Assembly: GCF_014356525.2 (NCBI RefSeq)
Contig: NC_052508.1
Location: 49,393,858 to 49,457,857, forward strand
DNA: 64,000 bases
Direction: 5' to 3'
Source of the DNA: Nilaparvata lugens
Lineage: Eukaryota > Arthropoda > Insecta > Hemiptera > Delphacidae
In this document: positions 50,866 through 61,905 of the stretch, piece after piece
Layout: each line of letters opens with the position of its first letter
Position numbering within the stretch: the first letter of the stretch is position 1
Position numbers and translations under genes: made by a program
The notes under the pieces: generated by a model
The model's database searches: none
The model's input: the letters and a program-made list of their open reading frames with translations, nothing else
Told to the model about the DNA's origin: nothing

Positions 50866-52909
50866 TGGAGGGAAATCCGACGTTTTTAAGGTACCTTCTC
50901 AGCATACGCTTATATGGAAACGCTCTCTTTGACTTGTGAATATCCTCCTTTTTTGCTAAAACAGCAATAAAAATCTTGCTCGCCCGAAACTTTGCCTCAA
51001 GTTTTACGCACGTCCTATTCCACCAGAACTGTTTTAGACTAGAAAAAGACTGGATGAAACCTGGTCTTAAATCTTATTACTCTCTCTCTCTCTCTCTCTC
51101 TATCTCTCTGTGCAAGAGACTATTGTATGCATAAACCATCAACTTTTATCTCTTTCAATCATGAGATGAATTTTGGCCTCTTTCAAAAGTTTCCTGCCTG
51201 CTTATTGCAATATTACAACGTGGAGGGAAAGTTTCGTTTTGAGTCGTTTCACTTAGAAAGCTGTTATGTGCATTGTACTGTATGTTATCATTGGCAAATG
51301 TACTAAAACGTGCACAACTTTGATAAACTACAATAATATAGAATTATTCAATATCAGAATAAAAAATACAAACACCTCTAGATTTGAACAATGAACCAAA
51401 TAGAGGTTAGGCACGAATTTCAACATTTTTTTGATTTAGTACAACTGAATATCACAGTGTAATGTGTTGATGTAAACAAAATTGAAATTAGAAGTAACTA
51501 AAAATTATTTTTTGGGAATTTTCCAACTTTAGTGAGATTCACTCCAAATTATCAGCTCTTCTTAAAAATGACATCAATGCTTATCATTCAACCATTGCAG
51601 ACCAGCAGCTATCTGAAAACGAAGTCTAGCAACTAAATCTCATCCCAAATTCAGGTTAATCTGCGTTTTATAAAGTTGCGTTTTCCACAAATTATGATGG
51701 CAACGATTATGATGATGGTGATAATCAAAGAGACACTAACTGCTCACCATTAAACCAGCATTGTCTTTATGGCCGAGTCATTTGTCTTCACTATAAGCTC
51801 GGGTCCGAGCTGTGAGAGTAGTAGGCCTACCATCTATTCAGTTAGCGCTTAGCAGAGAGCGCCTCTCGGGATCTGTTGGCTGTTGGCTTTCATTCATCAC
51901 GGTTGCTGCTCATCGAGGTATTCCCACGGCAGGGAACAGCTTAGCATGTTCATTTCTGATGTAATGCTTGTGTTGGGACATCAGTTGTCGGTTGATGAAT
52001 GTCGGCGAGTGTACTAGATTCGTTTACTGCAGTTGGTGATAATTTATCATAGTTTTGTGTTAATGTGACATAGTTTGTGATAATTTATAATAGTTTTGTG
52101 ATGACCTATAAGTTTGTTGATTATTCATTTCAGTTGGAACATTGTTGATGGTTTGGGTTTGATTTAACTAGAGTATGATTTCGACGTTTTTAATTGCAAT
52201 ATGAATTTAATTCTCAATGTCAATATCTTTGTATTCAATTGCATTATTTATTCATCTATTATCTATTCATTTATACAAAATTATGTACTGAAAATGTTGG
52301 ATGAATCGTGTGAGAGTAACATAGTATATCAAACTTTGATAATTCTCTATTTTGATACCGTAATCAAATGAAATCTTGTTCATTACAGTCAAAACTAAAA
52401 TAAATAAATGTTGATACATTAAATACTTTCTTATATCCTGGACTTAAGGAAACAAAAATTCATTAATTTATTTATTTACATTCCATAGGCTAATACACGA
52501 AGCATATACATGCTCAGAAAAGAGAAAAGCACTAACATGCCTAATTCAAAACTAAAGATTGGTGTTTTTTTAGAAGGGAGAGAAACTTAACATTACAGTG
52601 TTGAAATTACAGTATCATAAATCCCTTCAGTAACTCGATCAAATTTTAGTATGTAAACTAGCGAAAATATTCCGAGCAGTTGATACCAATATCAACCTTT
52701 TTTCGAATTTATCATTCCAATGTGGATTGTCAACTGAAATTATTGGACATAATAGTAAAATTAAGCGTTAAAATAGCTCAATTTCGCCTAAATCTCCGAT
52801 TACGTGCTGATCGATCAATATCTTGATTAATTAAATTTTTTTTGAATCACGTTCAGCCTCACAATCAATTGAACCTTACATTGAAATCTTGCAATTAATT
52901 AATAAATAG
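50866..52909. other. Non-coding stretch with (TC)n
   Basis: A (TC)10 microsatellite lies at 51081-51100. A weak left arm of the CTGTCAGCATT family (TAGTGAGATTCACTCCAAAT) lies at 51530. A duplicated GTGATAATTTAT phrase lies near 52035-52090. No gene is seen. Confidence 0.5.
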
Positions 52910-53560
52910 TTATAATGATGATGAAAAATAATTTATTTCCTTTAAAAAATACAACCAAGCAATTAAAACATAAAAAGTACAAAATATCTACAATACAATA
53001 GGTTTATGAAAAAATATGGAATTTAATTCTATTGGAAATTAACCTACTCAAATTTGGGAAACCCATGTACTAGAGTAGGTGTTAGTAGTAGTAATAGATT
53101 GTGGGTGGGGGTGCAAACTGCAAATACGTTGGGTAAGTAAGCTCACATATTGTTTGAGATTATGTTTTCTGTATGATGTCTTCCAGTTGAAATAATCCAG
53201 TTCTTAGCGGCAGTTTTGAATCTTCTTGGGGTTTCTTTTGACTTGATTTGTGCAGAAAGTAGAGTGTGGAGTTTTGGTGCTAGGTGGTTGAAGTGTCGTT
53301 GATATATTGCCTTCCTAGCCACGTTCCTAATAAGAAGGTTTCTGTTTCTTGTGTTATGACTATGGTTCCTATGTTGAAAGCTTTCCGGGTTTTTGTGTAG
53401 TCTGCAAATTATTTGCAAGGAGTAGAGCTGTCTTATGTCCATCACACCAAACTCTTTGTAGAGCTAGCAAATTATATCACAGTAGCTACTATTTTGTTTA
53501 TATTATTGAAGAATGTTCAAATCTTGAGTTGTTCCCAACCACATCATGAATGTTGTCTTG
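52910..53560 (-). pseudogene. 5'-truncated LINE fragment, C-terminal end of reverse transcriptase ORF
   Basis: A minus-strand frame (about 53460 to 53143) encodes LYKEFGVMDIRQLYSLQII, then HNTRNRNLLIR, then NHLAPKLHTLLSAQIKS and FKTAAKNWI. This is the motif order seen after the RT domain of CR1/L2/jockey-like LINEs. An in-frame stop precedes LYKEFG, and upstream coding-like sequence is in another frame, so the copy is broken. Downstream of the stop there is an AT-rich 3' region with AATAAA on the minus strand (52932-52937), followed by a short CAT run, consistent with a LINE 3' end. It is a different family from the 45 kb fragment. Confidence 0.7.
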
Positions 53561-53859
53561 AAGAGACAATCTCAAATCCAGTTCGGCTGACATTTTTCAA
53601 TTTGTCTTTGCCCCGGAGGGTTCGCGAGATGTTGTTGGTCTTGTTTGTAGTTCACCCACATACACACATGCACATCACATAGCAGTCTGTATGGCAGAAT
53701 ACAAGGAATAGATAGCAGAGAGGCGGAGAGAAGAGAATGCGTTGCGCCGCCATCCGTTCACGTCTCAGCCGTGAGCCGAGAGATACTCACTCTTCTTATC
53801 TGCTAGCAAATTGTCCACCTTCCCGCGCCTATCGCCACATACATACAAACTTTCGGAAG
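53561..53859. other. Short non-coding stretch
   Basis: A CACATACACACATGCACATC patch lies near 53657-53678. No gene is recognised. Confidence 0.35.
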
Positions 53860-54740
53860 GAAGAAGGGATTGATGATGAGGAGGTTGTGGGGGAGGATGA
53901 GGAGGACGTGGGGGAGGAGGAGAAACAGGAGTATGATGGCGAGGAGGAGGAGGATTAGCAGACGGGAATGAGAAGAGCAAGAGAAAAAAGAATTAGGGCA
54001 AGGAGATATGAAGAGTGAGAAAAGAAAATGATGATAAGAGGAACAGTTACCAGTTAGAATAAGAAAAATGAGAAGGAGATGAAAGAGAGCAGAAGAAGAA
54101 AGAGGAATAAATAAGATGATGGGGAGGAACAAGAAGATGGGTTGACGCGGGTGAATAAATAGAACAAAACAAGCAATATTTTGAAAAGATAAATATTCTA
54201 AGAGGAAAAGACAAAAATTACAGAACACACAGTTGAAGAAGATGTTGAAGAAGACTGGAATCTTACAAAAAATAAGATGGTGAAAGAAGAAGATGAAAAC
54301 TATACAAGATCGATGAAAAGAAGTAGAGGATAAGAAGAAGGAGAAGGGAAGGCATAATGAGAAAATTAAGATTGGTTGAAAAGAAGAGTGAAAAGAAAAA
54401 GAAGTGAAAGAGAAACATGACTGTTAGCCAAGAGGAAGGGATAAGATTGTTGTAGAAATGGGAAAGTTTGATGAGGAGGAGAGAAGATGGAAGGGAATAT
54501 GTGGCAAAATGTTGGAAGACGATAGACATAGGACCAAAAGTAGGAAAACGACTAGAATTTCCATTGTAAGAAGAAGACCAAGGAAAAGGGAGTGTGAAAA
54601 ATGAAAAGTAAGATGATGATGATGATGAGAGGAAACAATTTGATGATGTCAAGAATAAAAATGAAAGACACTACAAAATTATTGATAGCAGAAGAAGAAG
54701 GAAGGTAATGCAAATAAGATGAAGGAATAAAGGAGAATAA
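53860..54740. repeat. Purine-rich block, about 0.9 kb
   Basis: A/G-rich + strand beginning with a GAGGAGG-rich, GC-richer core at 53875-53955, then GAAGAAG-type sequence. The minus-strand Phe/Leu/Ser/Pro-rich frames are artefacts. Confidence 0.75.
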
Positions 54741-55790
54741 TTATTTATTTTCAACTTTTTCCCCAAATTACGGGACTTTCCAATTAACTGTCTACCAATA
54801 TTAGCACTTCTTAACTAGATAACTGAATTGACCTTGACTGTGTGAAAAGGGCGTAGTCCAAAGTGAGGGGTCCTCAGCACGCATTAGTAGTGATTAATAT
54901 GGTAATTAAGCATTTGCTTTAAGTCCCCATTCTTTCTCGGTGGATCTTATATTTTGCATGCAAATGGAATTTGGGGGAAGTTTTTGATCTAGTTAATTGT
55001 TTCCTGGCAAATTAGGCTGTTATCACAAGCTTCCATCAGTTCAGCACGAATTTGAAGTTTGTGTGGAACTTATTGCGATTCTTTCGTTCGAATTCATCTA
55101 CCGTGATATTATACATTTTATCCCTCGAAAGGTGTAACACGAAGACTATAGATTCTACATAAAATTTGCAACAAAAGATGTCCAGTTGAATTTTCTTATA
55201 TCGACCTCAGATTTCGAATCTTATAATTTTTTTTTAATAACGTCAGTAACGATATCGTTGGAAAGAGAAGGAATTTACCAGTACTATTCATTTAATCTGT
55301 TCCTTTTTCTCACTTTTCTGGACATTTTATGAGCGTTGAAACTGTTTGAAATTTGGCTTTGAACTCGGCGAATGTACTTTTTCCAACTTTGAGCGCTCTT
55401 AGAAAGCACTTGTCCAAAAACGTCAAAGAACGGAACAATTTATATGAATCATATTGGAAGTTCCATCCATATCCTTATTAGATTTCGACTCAAAGCTCTT
55501 GAAGTTTTTCAATAATCTCTATACATATCTCGAAAACTAAGATCGATATAAAAAAATTTATTGGACATTTTTTTGTTGCAAATTTATTTGGGATTTTCTC
55601 GACTATTACACCTCTCGTGGGACAAACAGTATAAGAGAGATAACAAGGAAGAGAATGAGAAGAAGAAAGAAAATGAAGAAGAGAATTTAGAGTTAATAAT
55701 ATATTATTTATAGTTTGTCGAACTTACACAAACCTAAAGTGAAACAATTTGTTGAAATTTGTACTCGTATATCAAAATTGATCTTCTATA
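54741..55790. other. AT-rich non-coding stretch
   Basis: A related CGxAAGTGTAACACxAAG / CGAGxGGTGTAATAG pair lies near 55127 and 55610, possibly the ends of an old element with inverted ACACCT words (CCTCGAAAGGTGTAAC and its approximate complement). No gene is seen. Confidence 0.35.
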
Positions 55791-55951
55791 AGGCAAGTTT
55801 CACAATCATTTGGTTCGTTTCGTTTTCGGCAAATTCCGATAAGTGTGAAACGATGATTCGGTTTGAATTCGGTACCGAATAGAAACCGCATAGAACCGAA
55901 CGCCCACTTGACTCTAATAAATTCCTTCAGGTCTCAATTCGTTGCTAGCAA
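55791..55951. repeat. Partial extra copy of the left end of the 55952-56760 element
   Basis: About 130 bases here (TCGGCAAATTCCGATAAGTG at 55826 through GTTGCTAG at 55948) are repeated 183 bases downstream, with scattered substitutions and one or two small indels. The copy starts AGGCAAGTTTCACAATCATT, a degraded version of the element end. Confidence 0.8.
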
Positions 55952-56760
55952 GAGGCTACTTTCTCACACTTTCGGTTCGGTTCGGTTCATTTGGCTTTCG
56001 GTTCTTTTTCGGCAAATTCCGATAAGTGTGAAACGATGATTCGGTTTGAATTCGGTACCGAATAGCAACCGCATAGCACCGAACGCCCCCTCGACACGAA
56101 TAGGTTTCATCATATTCGAATTCGTTGCTAGGGAAAAACAAAGTCTTTTACACACGCTTGCCTTTTTTGTTTTTATTTTAACCTGATATCGTGATTATCT
56201 GTTTCAAAATTTTCCAAGTCAAAATCATATGGTCAATTCATTTCTGTTAGTTCACAGGAACATTTTTCTCTCAATGAATAGTTTGCTAAAAAAAATATGA
56301 AAGATATGAATCAAACAAAACTCGGGGAGAATTTATTTTTTTTCATTTTTCCACGAATCATTTATATGATTTCATCAATGGAGAGAAGAGATGAAGTTTA
56401 TATACCATGTGTCAAAACAAGGAACAAATTTTCAATTTAAAAAATGTTCTCTCTCAACATCCAAAATTAACATAATCAAAAAGTAACTAATCAAATAATC
56501 CACAATTTTCAATTAACTTTGAAATTTTGTTGTTCAAGAAATAACATCTTACAATTTAACACCAGCTGTTAGCTGTTATATTTGAATATACCAGCATGAA
56601 CTGTAAAAATCCAAACACAGCTGTGTTTGAGAAGAAAATACCTAATTAGAACCGTACGAATTAAAACCTGACATGTATGAAAGCCACATCCGGTTTCGGT
56701 AACAAACCGAACCGAACCGAAAACGAACCGAATGAAACCGAATGCGTGAGAAGCTAGCCT
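55952..56760. mobile_element. TIR element rich in CGGTT/AACCG words, about 0.8 kb
   Basis: The left end, AGGCTACTTTCTCACACTTT followed by CGGTTCGGTTCGG, pairs with the right end. The right end complemented reads AGGCTAGCTTCTCACGCATT, followed by CGGTTTCATTCGG. Both ends then carry repeated CGGTT words. Short internal frames arise from these words and no transposase is visible. The interior (56160-56680) is AT-rich. It lies about 225 bases upstream of recursive splice site 3. Confidence 0.7.
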
Positions 56761-56950
56761 AACTCTCACTGGATAATAATTATTTCAAACATCCAATGAA
56801 AGTTATATAAATAGAACTAAGGATTTCTGCTACTATTTACCCTTCATTAGATGTTTTGAATAATTATACAGTAATAATATTCCAGCAGTTGGTGCAATTT
56901 CTTATAAAATTATCTATCTTCTATAATTCTCTCAAATTACTCTTATTTTT

Positions 56951-57039
56951 ATTCTTTTATACTAATAACCTTTTTTTTGTTCCAGGTGAGTGAGCTTTAT
57001 CTGGAAGTTAATGATATATATAACTGGATGGTCGTGAGT
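56951..57039 (+). promoter_or_regulatory. Candidate recursive splice site 3 (junction 56985/56986)
   Basis: TACTAAT (56960-56966) followed by CC and a nine-T tract leads to GTTCCAG, whose AG ends at 56985. The donor GTGAGT follows at once at 56986-56991. Branch A (56965) is 20 nt from the AG. A second GTGAGT at 57034-57039 bounds a possible 48-nt recursive-splicing exon (56986-57033). The bases just before that second donor (AACTGGATGGTC) resemble those before the second donor of site 2 (GACTGGAAGGTT). This favours a conserved arrangement over chance. Confidence 0.72.
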
Positions 57040-57580
57040 TGAAATTATTGATAAATAATACGATCTCAAGTATATAATGTTATGCTACATTTTCAAAAAA
57101 GAGTCAAATCCATTTCAACTTGACCCAAAAGTTCCTTGGTCCAACATTTCACTTATCATTCGATAATGTAAGCCTAATTCACCATGCAATATAGTAGAAT
57201 CCTTGTTTTTTCCCCTTTGATGAACATCACCCTTTCATTATTTGGATATAGTAGAATAAAGCTCTCCACATAACTATTGGTGAAATTTTGAAGAAGATAT
57301 GGAACTTATATTAGCTCCAAGTAAATTTCACTACAGTATACATCAAATATGTATAGATTCACTTTCCTTTTATCAATGCTGCACGCTCTCCATAGAACAA
57401 TATCATATAAACTCAAATACTATTGCGTTTAAAGCAAATAGAATTGAAGGCGCTAGAAGCCCTAGCCGAGGCCCTAGATCGCAAGCTGTTATCTCTGACA
57501 GCATTTGAGCTTCTTAGTGGAGGAAAGAATTGTTCCACCATATAAATTGGCTTCGAAACCCCTTTTCTGCAGAAAAGCTT
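57040..57580. other. AT-rich non-coding stretch
   Basis: No gene recognised. The 69- and 76-codon frames at 57299-57643 have no identifiable domain. Confidence 0.45.
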
Positions 57581-58150
57581 CACTTTGTGAGTTTTGGCTT
57601 TTCGTAGCGGTTTGATCGTCTTTAATTTATCTTTCTCATCCATCGTACTGTTTGTTTTCCTTTTTCTTTCTATTCTACTTCCTGTTTATTTTCCTCTAAT
57701 CCTCATTCTACTCTGGTTCCTCTCTCTTGCATCATCTCGATTTTACTTCAAGCTCCTCCAACTTCTCTTCCTCCTCCTACTCCTCCTCCTCATATTCTTC
57801 CTTTATCTTCTTCAAATTGTTGTCTCTGTTTCTTCTAATCCTCATCCTCCACCCTTATTTTTCTCTCTTGACCCGTCTCTTTCTTTTTCATGTTCCTTCC
57901 CATCTGTCCCTCCATATCCTCTTCCACCACCTCTCCGCCTCCCTTCTACACGGTCGAATCTTCTCCTTTTTTCTCTAATCCTCACTCTGCGAAAGATTGC
58001 TCGTGCAAGCATTCTTTTAGAACTTTTTCCTATACTGAATTCTTGGTTTCAACTTCTACCCATTTGTCACTTTTGTTATTGGAGTTATTGGTTGTTGATC
58101 TGTCAATTTTCCTTTTTCTCAGCGTTTAGGCTGCATTTCTTTTCAAGCAG
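57581..58150. repeat. Pyrimidine-rich block
   Basis: C/T-rich + strand, densest at 57630-57990. The 191-codon Leu/Phe/Ser-rich frame at 57594-58169 is an artefact of composition. Confidence 0.7.
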
Positions 58151-58192
58151 CATTTTCCCCAGCTACTGATATTCTGATGATTTTCAACGTTA

Positions 58193-58296
58193 TTCAAAAA
58201 ACTGTTAAAATTGATTATTTATTGCAGTAAACTTTGAAATATGTGATAACAATAAAGTTTACTGCAATAAATAATAAATTTTAACAGTTTTTTGAA
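58193..58296. repeat. Near-perfect 43-bp inverted repeat, 18-base loop
   Basis: The arms at 58193-58235 and 58254-58296 are reverse complements at 42 of 43 positions, starting TTCAAAAAACTGTTAAAATT. AT-rich with a small loop. It is either a young palindromic element or a foldback that could make a hairpin RNA if transcribed. Confidence 0.92.
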
Positions 58297-58687
58297 ACTT
58301 TAACATCAATAACATCAATCTTTCAAAATATCAGTAGGGACCAATCGGAAATAATATTTCGAAAGTCTTGATAAACGCCAGTAGAGGACACGTCAATCAT
58401 TTATCTAGTCACTTACATAATCTGAAGGATTGGATATCAAGCTAACAGCTGGGTCAATCACACATTGTTTACTCTCATGAATATTTATCATCCAGCATGC
58501 TCAGTATGATGGAGTTGTTCCATTAGCTGATTACAAATGCTAATTAGCTGGTGGTACAATTGACCAAATTACAGAGCGATGATCTTAAACCATAGAATTA
58601 CATGTTCAGTATACTCGTATTGAGTCATATAGTATTCATGTTGGAATACATGAGAAATATTATTTTTTCTCACAATAGATTGATAGA
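58297..58687. other. AT-rich non-coding stretch
   Basis: No gene or repeat recognised between the hairpin and the LINE fragment. Confidence 0.4.
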
Positions 58688-58990
58688 ATGCAATATTATG
58701 TATATAGATATCGTTCATCATTGAATATTAAGCTAAAATCCGTGGAAGCAGATATCAGAGCTCGGCTGAATATTTTTGCAATAAAAGATAAAATGAATGG
58801 GAGTAGGAATGATTGGTTCCAACATGTGAATAGAATGAGTGGAGACCGGATTCCTAAGCAGTCCTTATTGTAGCAATCAGTTGGGAAACGAGATAGAAAA
58901 CGTCCAAGACAAAGATGGTCCGATTATAGAGACTATGAGGTTCGGAACAGGCAATGATGCCTTAACCGTGAAAGGAAGAAAAAGAAGAAG
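58688..58990 (+). pseudogene. LINE ORF2 C-terminal fragment (endonuclease-reverse transcriptase type)
   Basis: The + frame from about 58718 encodes VEADIRARLNIFAIKDKM, then WFQHVNRMSGDRIPKQSLL, then a TAG (58871-58873). In the same frame it continues as KRDRKRPRQRWSDY and ends CLNRERK after a further TGA. This is the characteristic tail of the endonuclease-reverse transcriptase LINEs common in Hemiptera (IRxxL..I...I...R..WxxHVxRM...RIPK...GKRxxGRPxxRW). Two stops make it non-functional. The RT and endonuclease domains are absent. The A/G-rich tail to about 59070 may be its 3' end. Confidence 0.75.
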
Positions 58991-59129
58991 ACGTAGAAAC
59001 TTCCGACATCTTGATGTGAGACTATCCAAAAGTAGCTCTACATTAAAATACAAGGAATAAGTTGAAATATTGAATATCACTCGAAAAAACTGAATGAAAT
59101 TCGGTTGAATGTATAGGAAATCTGTTTCC

Positions 59130-59348
59130 TATAGTGAGGTCCACGTTATAATGACAGTATTTGATCAACTTTGGTTTTGCTATCCTTGTCTATCATTCGA
59201 CAAAGCCGGTGGTACTATCCTTTTCTAGGTCCACAACGGTGCCAATTATGTTTTTGACAGTGTAGAAATATGATTAATTAATGCAGAGAATCGGCATCGC
59301 TATTCTTCTATCTCCATCCACTGTCATTATAACGTGGACCTCGCTATA
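59130..59348. mobile_element. MITE with TATAGYGAGGTCCACG ends, 219 bp
   Basis: The first 28 bases (TATAGTGAGGTCCACGTTAT onward) and the complement of the last 28 differ at one position only. TA at each outer end is consistent with a TA target duplication and hence Tc1/mariner-type mobilisation. There is no open frame. The TATAGTGAG terminus is shared with the smaller family at 44144. Confidence 0.85.
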
Positions 59349-59574
59349 GATCAGAGCTATTCTTCAATGGAGTTGTTCCGTCTTGAGAGTATTTTGAAGG
59401 CGTTTTTTGTTTTCATGATCATTAAATCTGTGCCAAGTTTTTGCACTAAGTGACTAGGTACCGTTGTATGATCTAGAGCTAGACCGTACATTAACACCAA
59501 CTAATGACCACATTATTCAGGTTGCATTGAAATCCAGTGCCTGGGAAAGTAAGTTGAGAACGAGTAATACGCCT
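59349..59574. other. Non-coding stretch
   Basis: Nothing recognised. Confidence 0.35.
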
Positions 59575-59725
59575 TCGCGAGCAATTTGCAAATGCACAAT
59601 TAATTGCGTTGCACTAATTCGCGGACGTGATTAGCCGCCCGCCTATCGTCGACGGGTCAACGCTATTCAATTTCCCACCTTGATTAACCCTGGTTAATTG
59701 TTAACCCCGGTTAATTATTGTTCGC
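59575..59725. promoter_or_regulatory. Possible cis-regulatory cluster with homeodomain-like words
   Basis: Within 150 bases are an octamer-like ATTTGCAAAT-type word (GCAATTTGCAAATGCA), several TAATT/ATTAG cores (CAATTAATTGCG, CACTAATTCGCG, GTGATTAGCC), CpG-rich spacers (CGTCGACGGG) and a palindromic GGTTAATTGTTAACC, close to the HNF1-type consensus. Such clustering is typical of enhancers, but the last word is part of a 26-base repeat also found at 63975, so transposon origin is equally possible. Confidence 0.35.
59684..59709. repeat. 26-bp direct repeat, copy 1
   Basis: An exact 26-base match to 63975-64000, containing the inner palindrome GGTTAATTGTTAACC. It is followed here by GTTAATTATTG. 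It may be an end or internal motif of a repeat family. Confidence 0.85.
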
Positions 59726-60779
59726 TCATACGTCATCAATTCTGAGTGCATGCTGAGCCTTGTAATATCTGCTATTGCATTTAAATTGGTATTAGCGTGT
59801 GGGTGCCTGTTATTGCCAACTTTGTAATTGGATGCAGTCATGTGTGAGTACACAACACATGTCCAGTCTAGTGGGCATCTGTGTTCAGGTCATAAGTGCA
59901 AAGAAATTATGTGTAATTAATTTGAGTGTAACAATAATGAATTGTTCGAAAATGTTTATATTGGTTCTCGATTAGTTACACTCGACATAAAATCTCTAAT
60001 TTAATTTAATTGAAAATTCTTTGAAATTGTTATTCTCGTTCAAATTGATATAATTATATAATATTAACATATTTAACTATTTTCAAATTGATTTGGGTAT
60101 TACTATGATCGATTGATTGATAAATGAATACATAGCATTTAATGTTTTTTTTGAATTCAACAATAAGATTCTAGTATTGAAGTTGGATTTTATAAAAAAT
60201 TTAAGCGATTTGTCTTAAATTGAAAAACTTTTCCCTGTTATTTCTCATGTTCCTTGCAGTGAAAATGATAAATTGTATTATTGAATAGAATGAGACACAT
60301 TGTATCATGTTATTATAATCATGCCTTCAAGGAACAATCCTGTATAATGTCTTGAACTAGTTTACTAAAAGTTTCTTGATCTCTTCTCCATTTCAGATAT
60401 CTTATTATCACAATTTTAGTATTTTCATTTGAAATCTTCAATAACACATCTTTCAGCTTTCTTCAAGAGTCAAGATACATCCCATATCCCCTGATCCTAT
60501 CCTATTTTACAATATGGACAACCTAAATATGGGAAACTCTGCACATTTCTATCCAATCCCACAGTTGAATGACCGACCATTTCTTATGCATAAACCTGTC
60601 TCATCCAACCTGAGGCTGTGGCAGAATCTCAGCTTCCGAAAATCTCTCCTGATCAAGAAGGCAGCTACGTTTATCTCTCCGTTATCATGATGTATGGCTT
60701 TTATAGCCAGCTGTCGCAGTCTGCTCAATAGATGCGGCTTGCAAGTGAGTGCAGCCTTCTAAATCCCCAAACGATTTTT
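59726..60779. other. AT-rich non-coding stretch
   Basis: No gene or repeat recognised. A less AT-rich patch lies at 60580-60770. Confidence 0.45.
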
Positions 60780-61150
60780 TAGATGGATTTAGGGAGGTAT
60801 GTAGGAAGTGTGCTAGGGTGAGATAGAGGAGAGGAGGTTTTTATGGAGAAAGAAGAAATTAGAAGGAGATAGAAAGAGAAAGCGATTGAGTGAGGGAGAG
60901 AGAGAGCGACCAAGTGAGAGCTAGAGAGAGAAAGGATTGAGTGAGATCGAGAAGAGAGAGATGAGTTTGTGGTGAAGAAGTGTGTGTGGGTGTAGGACGT
61001 GTAGGGGAAAAAGGTAGAGGGGGGATTTGTTGTAAGAAAAACAGGGTTTCGAATAAAAAAGTGGAATTTTAAGGAAGTTTGTGCTGGTATTTTTACCTTT
61101 CTGAATGTGAGGTAGGAAGGAGCAAGTTTGAGATGGTAGAAGGTTGATTT
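60780..61150. repeat. Purine-rich block
   Basis: A/G-rich + strand with a (GA)n run at about 60895-60908 and related GAGAGAG patches. The 124-codon minus-strand Ser/Phe/Leu-rich frame is an artefact. Confidence 0.7.
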
Positions 61151-61442
61151 CAAATGAGGGCTGTAATAATGATCCAGACCCTGCGCACGGATAATTGGAG
61201 AAATGATAATCAGAGAGAATTGAACCTACAGATAGGGTGGTATTATTTCTTTATAATTAATTCGAAGTAATTCCGAGAAGTAATTCCTTATCTCTTAACG
61301 GTTAATGGGAATGAATTTCAGAAATATAAAAGTTCATCAGGCTTTCTGTTTCACATTTGAATAATTGGGGTATATAATGATCATTCAGGTTATGTGTTGT
61401 TTTGTCTCTAAAATCAATAATATTTGTTGATGAAAAATATTA

Positions 61443-61905
61443 TCTATATATATATAAAAGCGAAATGGCACTCACTCACTGACTGACTGACTGACTCACT
61501 CACCACTCACTCACTCGCATAACTAAGATCTACCGGACCAAAAACGTTCAAATTTGGTAGGTATGTTCAGTTGGCCCTTTAGAGGCGCACTAAGAAATCT
61601 TTTGGCAATATTTTAACTCTAAGGGTTGTTTTTAAGGGTTTAAAGTTCGTCTTTTAGCATGTATATTCTTCTTCTCCCAATCTCTTAATTATAATTGAAA
61701 TTTCCATATCATATGTTACTATAGAACTATAATCACGATAGAGTACCTCTTCGAAACAGTTGTTAACTGGCAACTAAATTAATAATTTTGTCAGGTTGGC
61801 ATTAAGTTGAGTTGACTTTGTTAGGTTGGCACCAAGTTGAAGATTTAAATGCATTTACGCGGAAAACTGATTGGGCACTGCTACTTCAATCCTGGGAATA
61901 TTATA
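61443..61905. mobile_element. Helitron-like or composite repeat starting TCTATATATATATAAAAGCG
   Basis: The segment starts TC after an A (61443), then carries (CACT/CTGA)n at about 61470-61515, then AAGATCTACCGGACC and a CAAATTTGGTAGGTATGTTC motif at about 61549-61568. TATATATAAAAGCGAAATGG starts of this type are common in hemipteran repeats. It abuts the TIR element at 61909. That element's right end, CTAG before T, would also fit a Helitron CTRR end, so 61443-62130 may be one element. No protein is encoded. Confidence 0.5.

Noticed and set aside
57594..58169. 191-codon + strand open frame with hydrophobic runs
   Set aside because: Looks like a membrane protein but is the translation of an irregular CTTC/TCCT tract, like the other pyrimidine-rich blocks.
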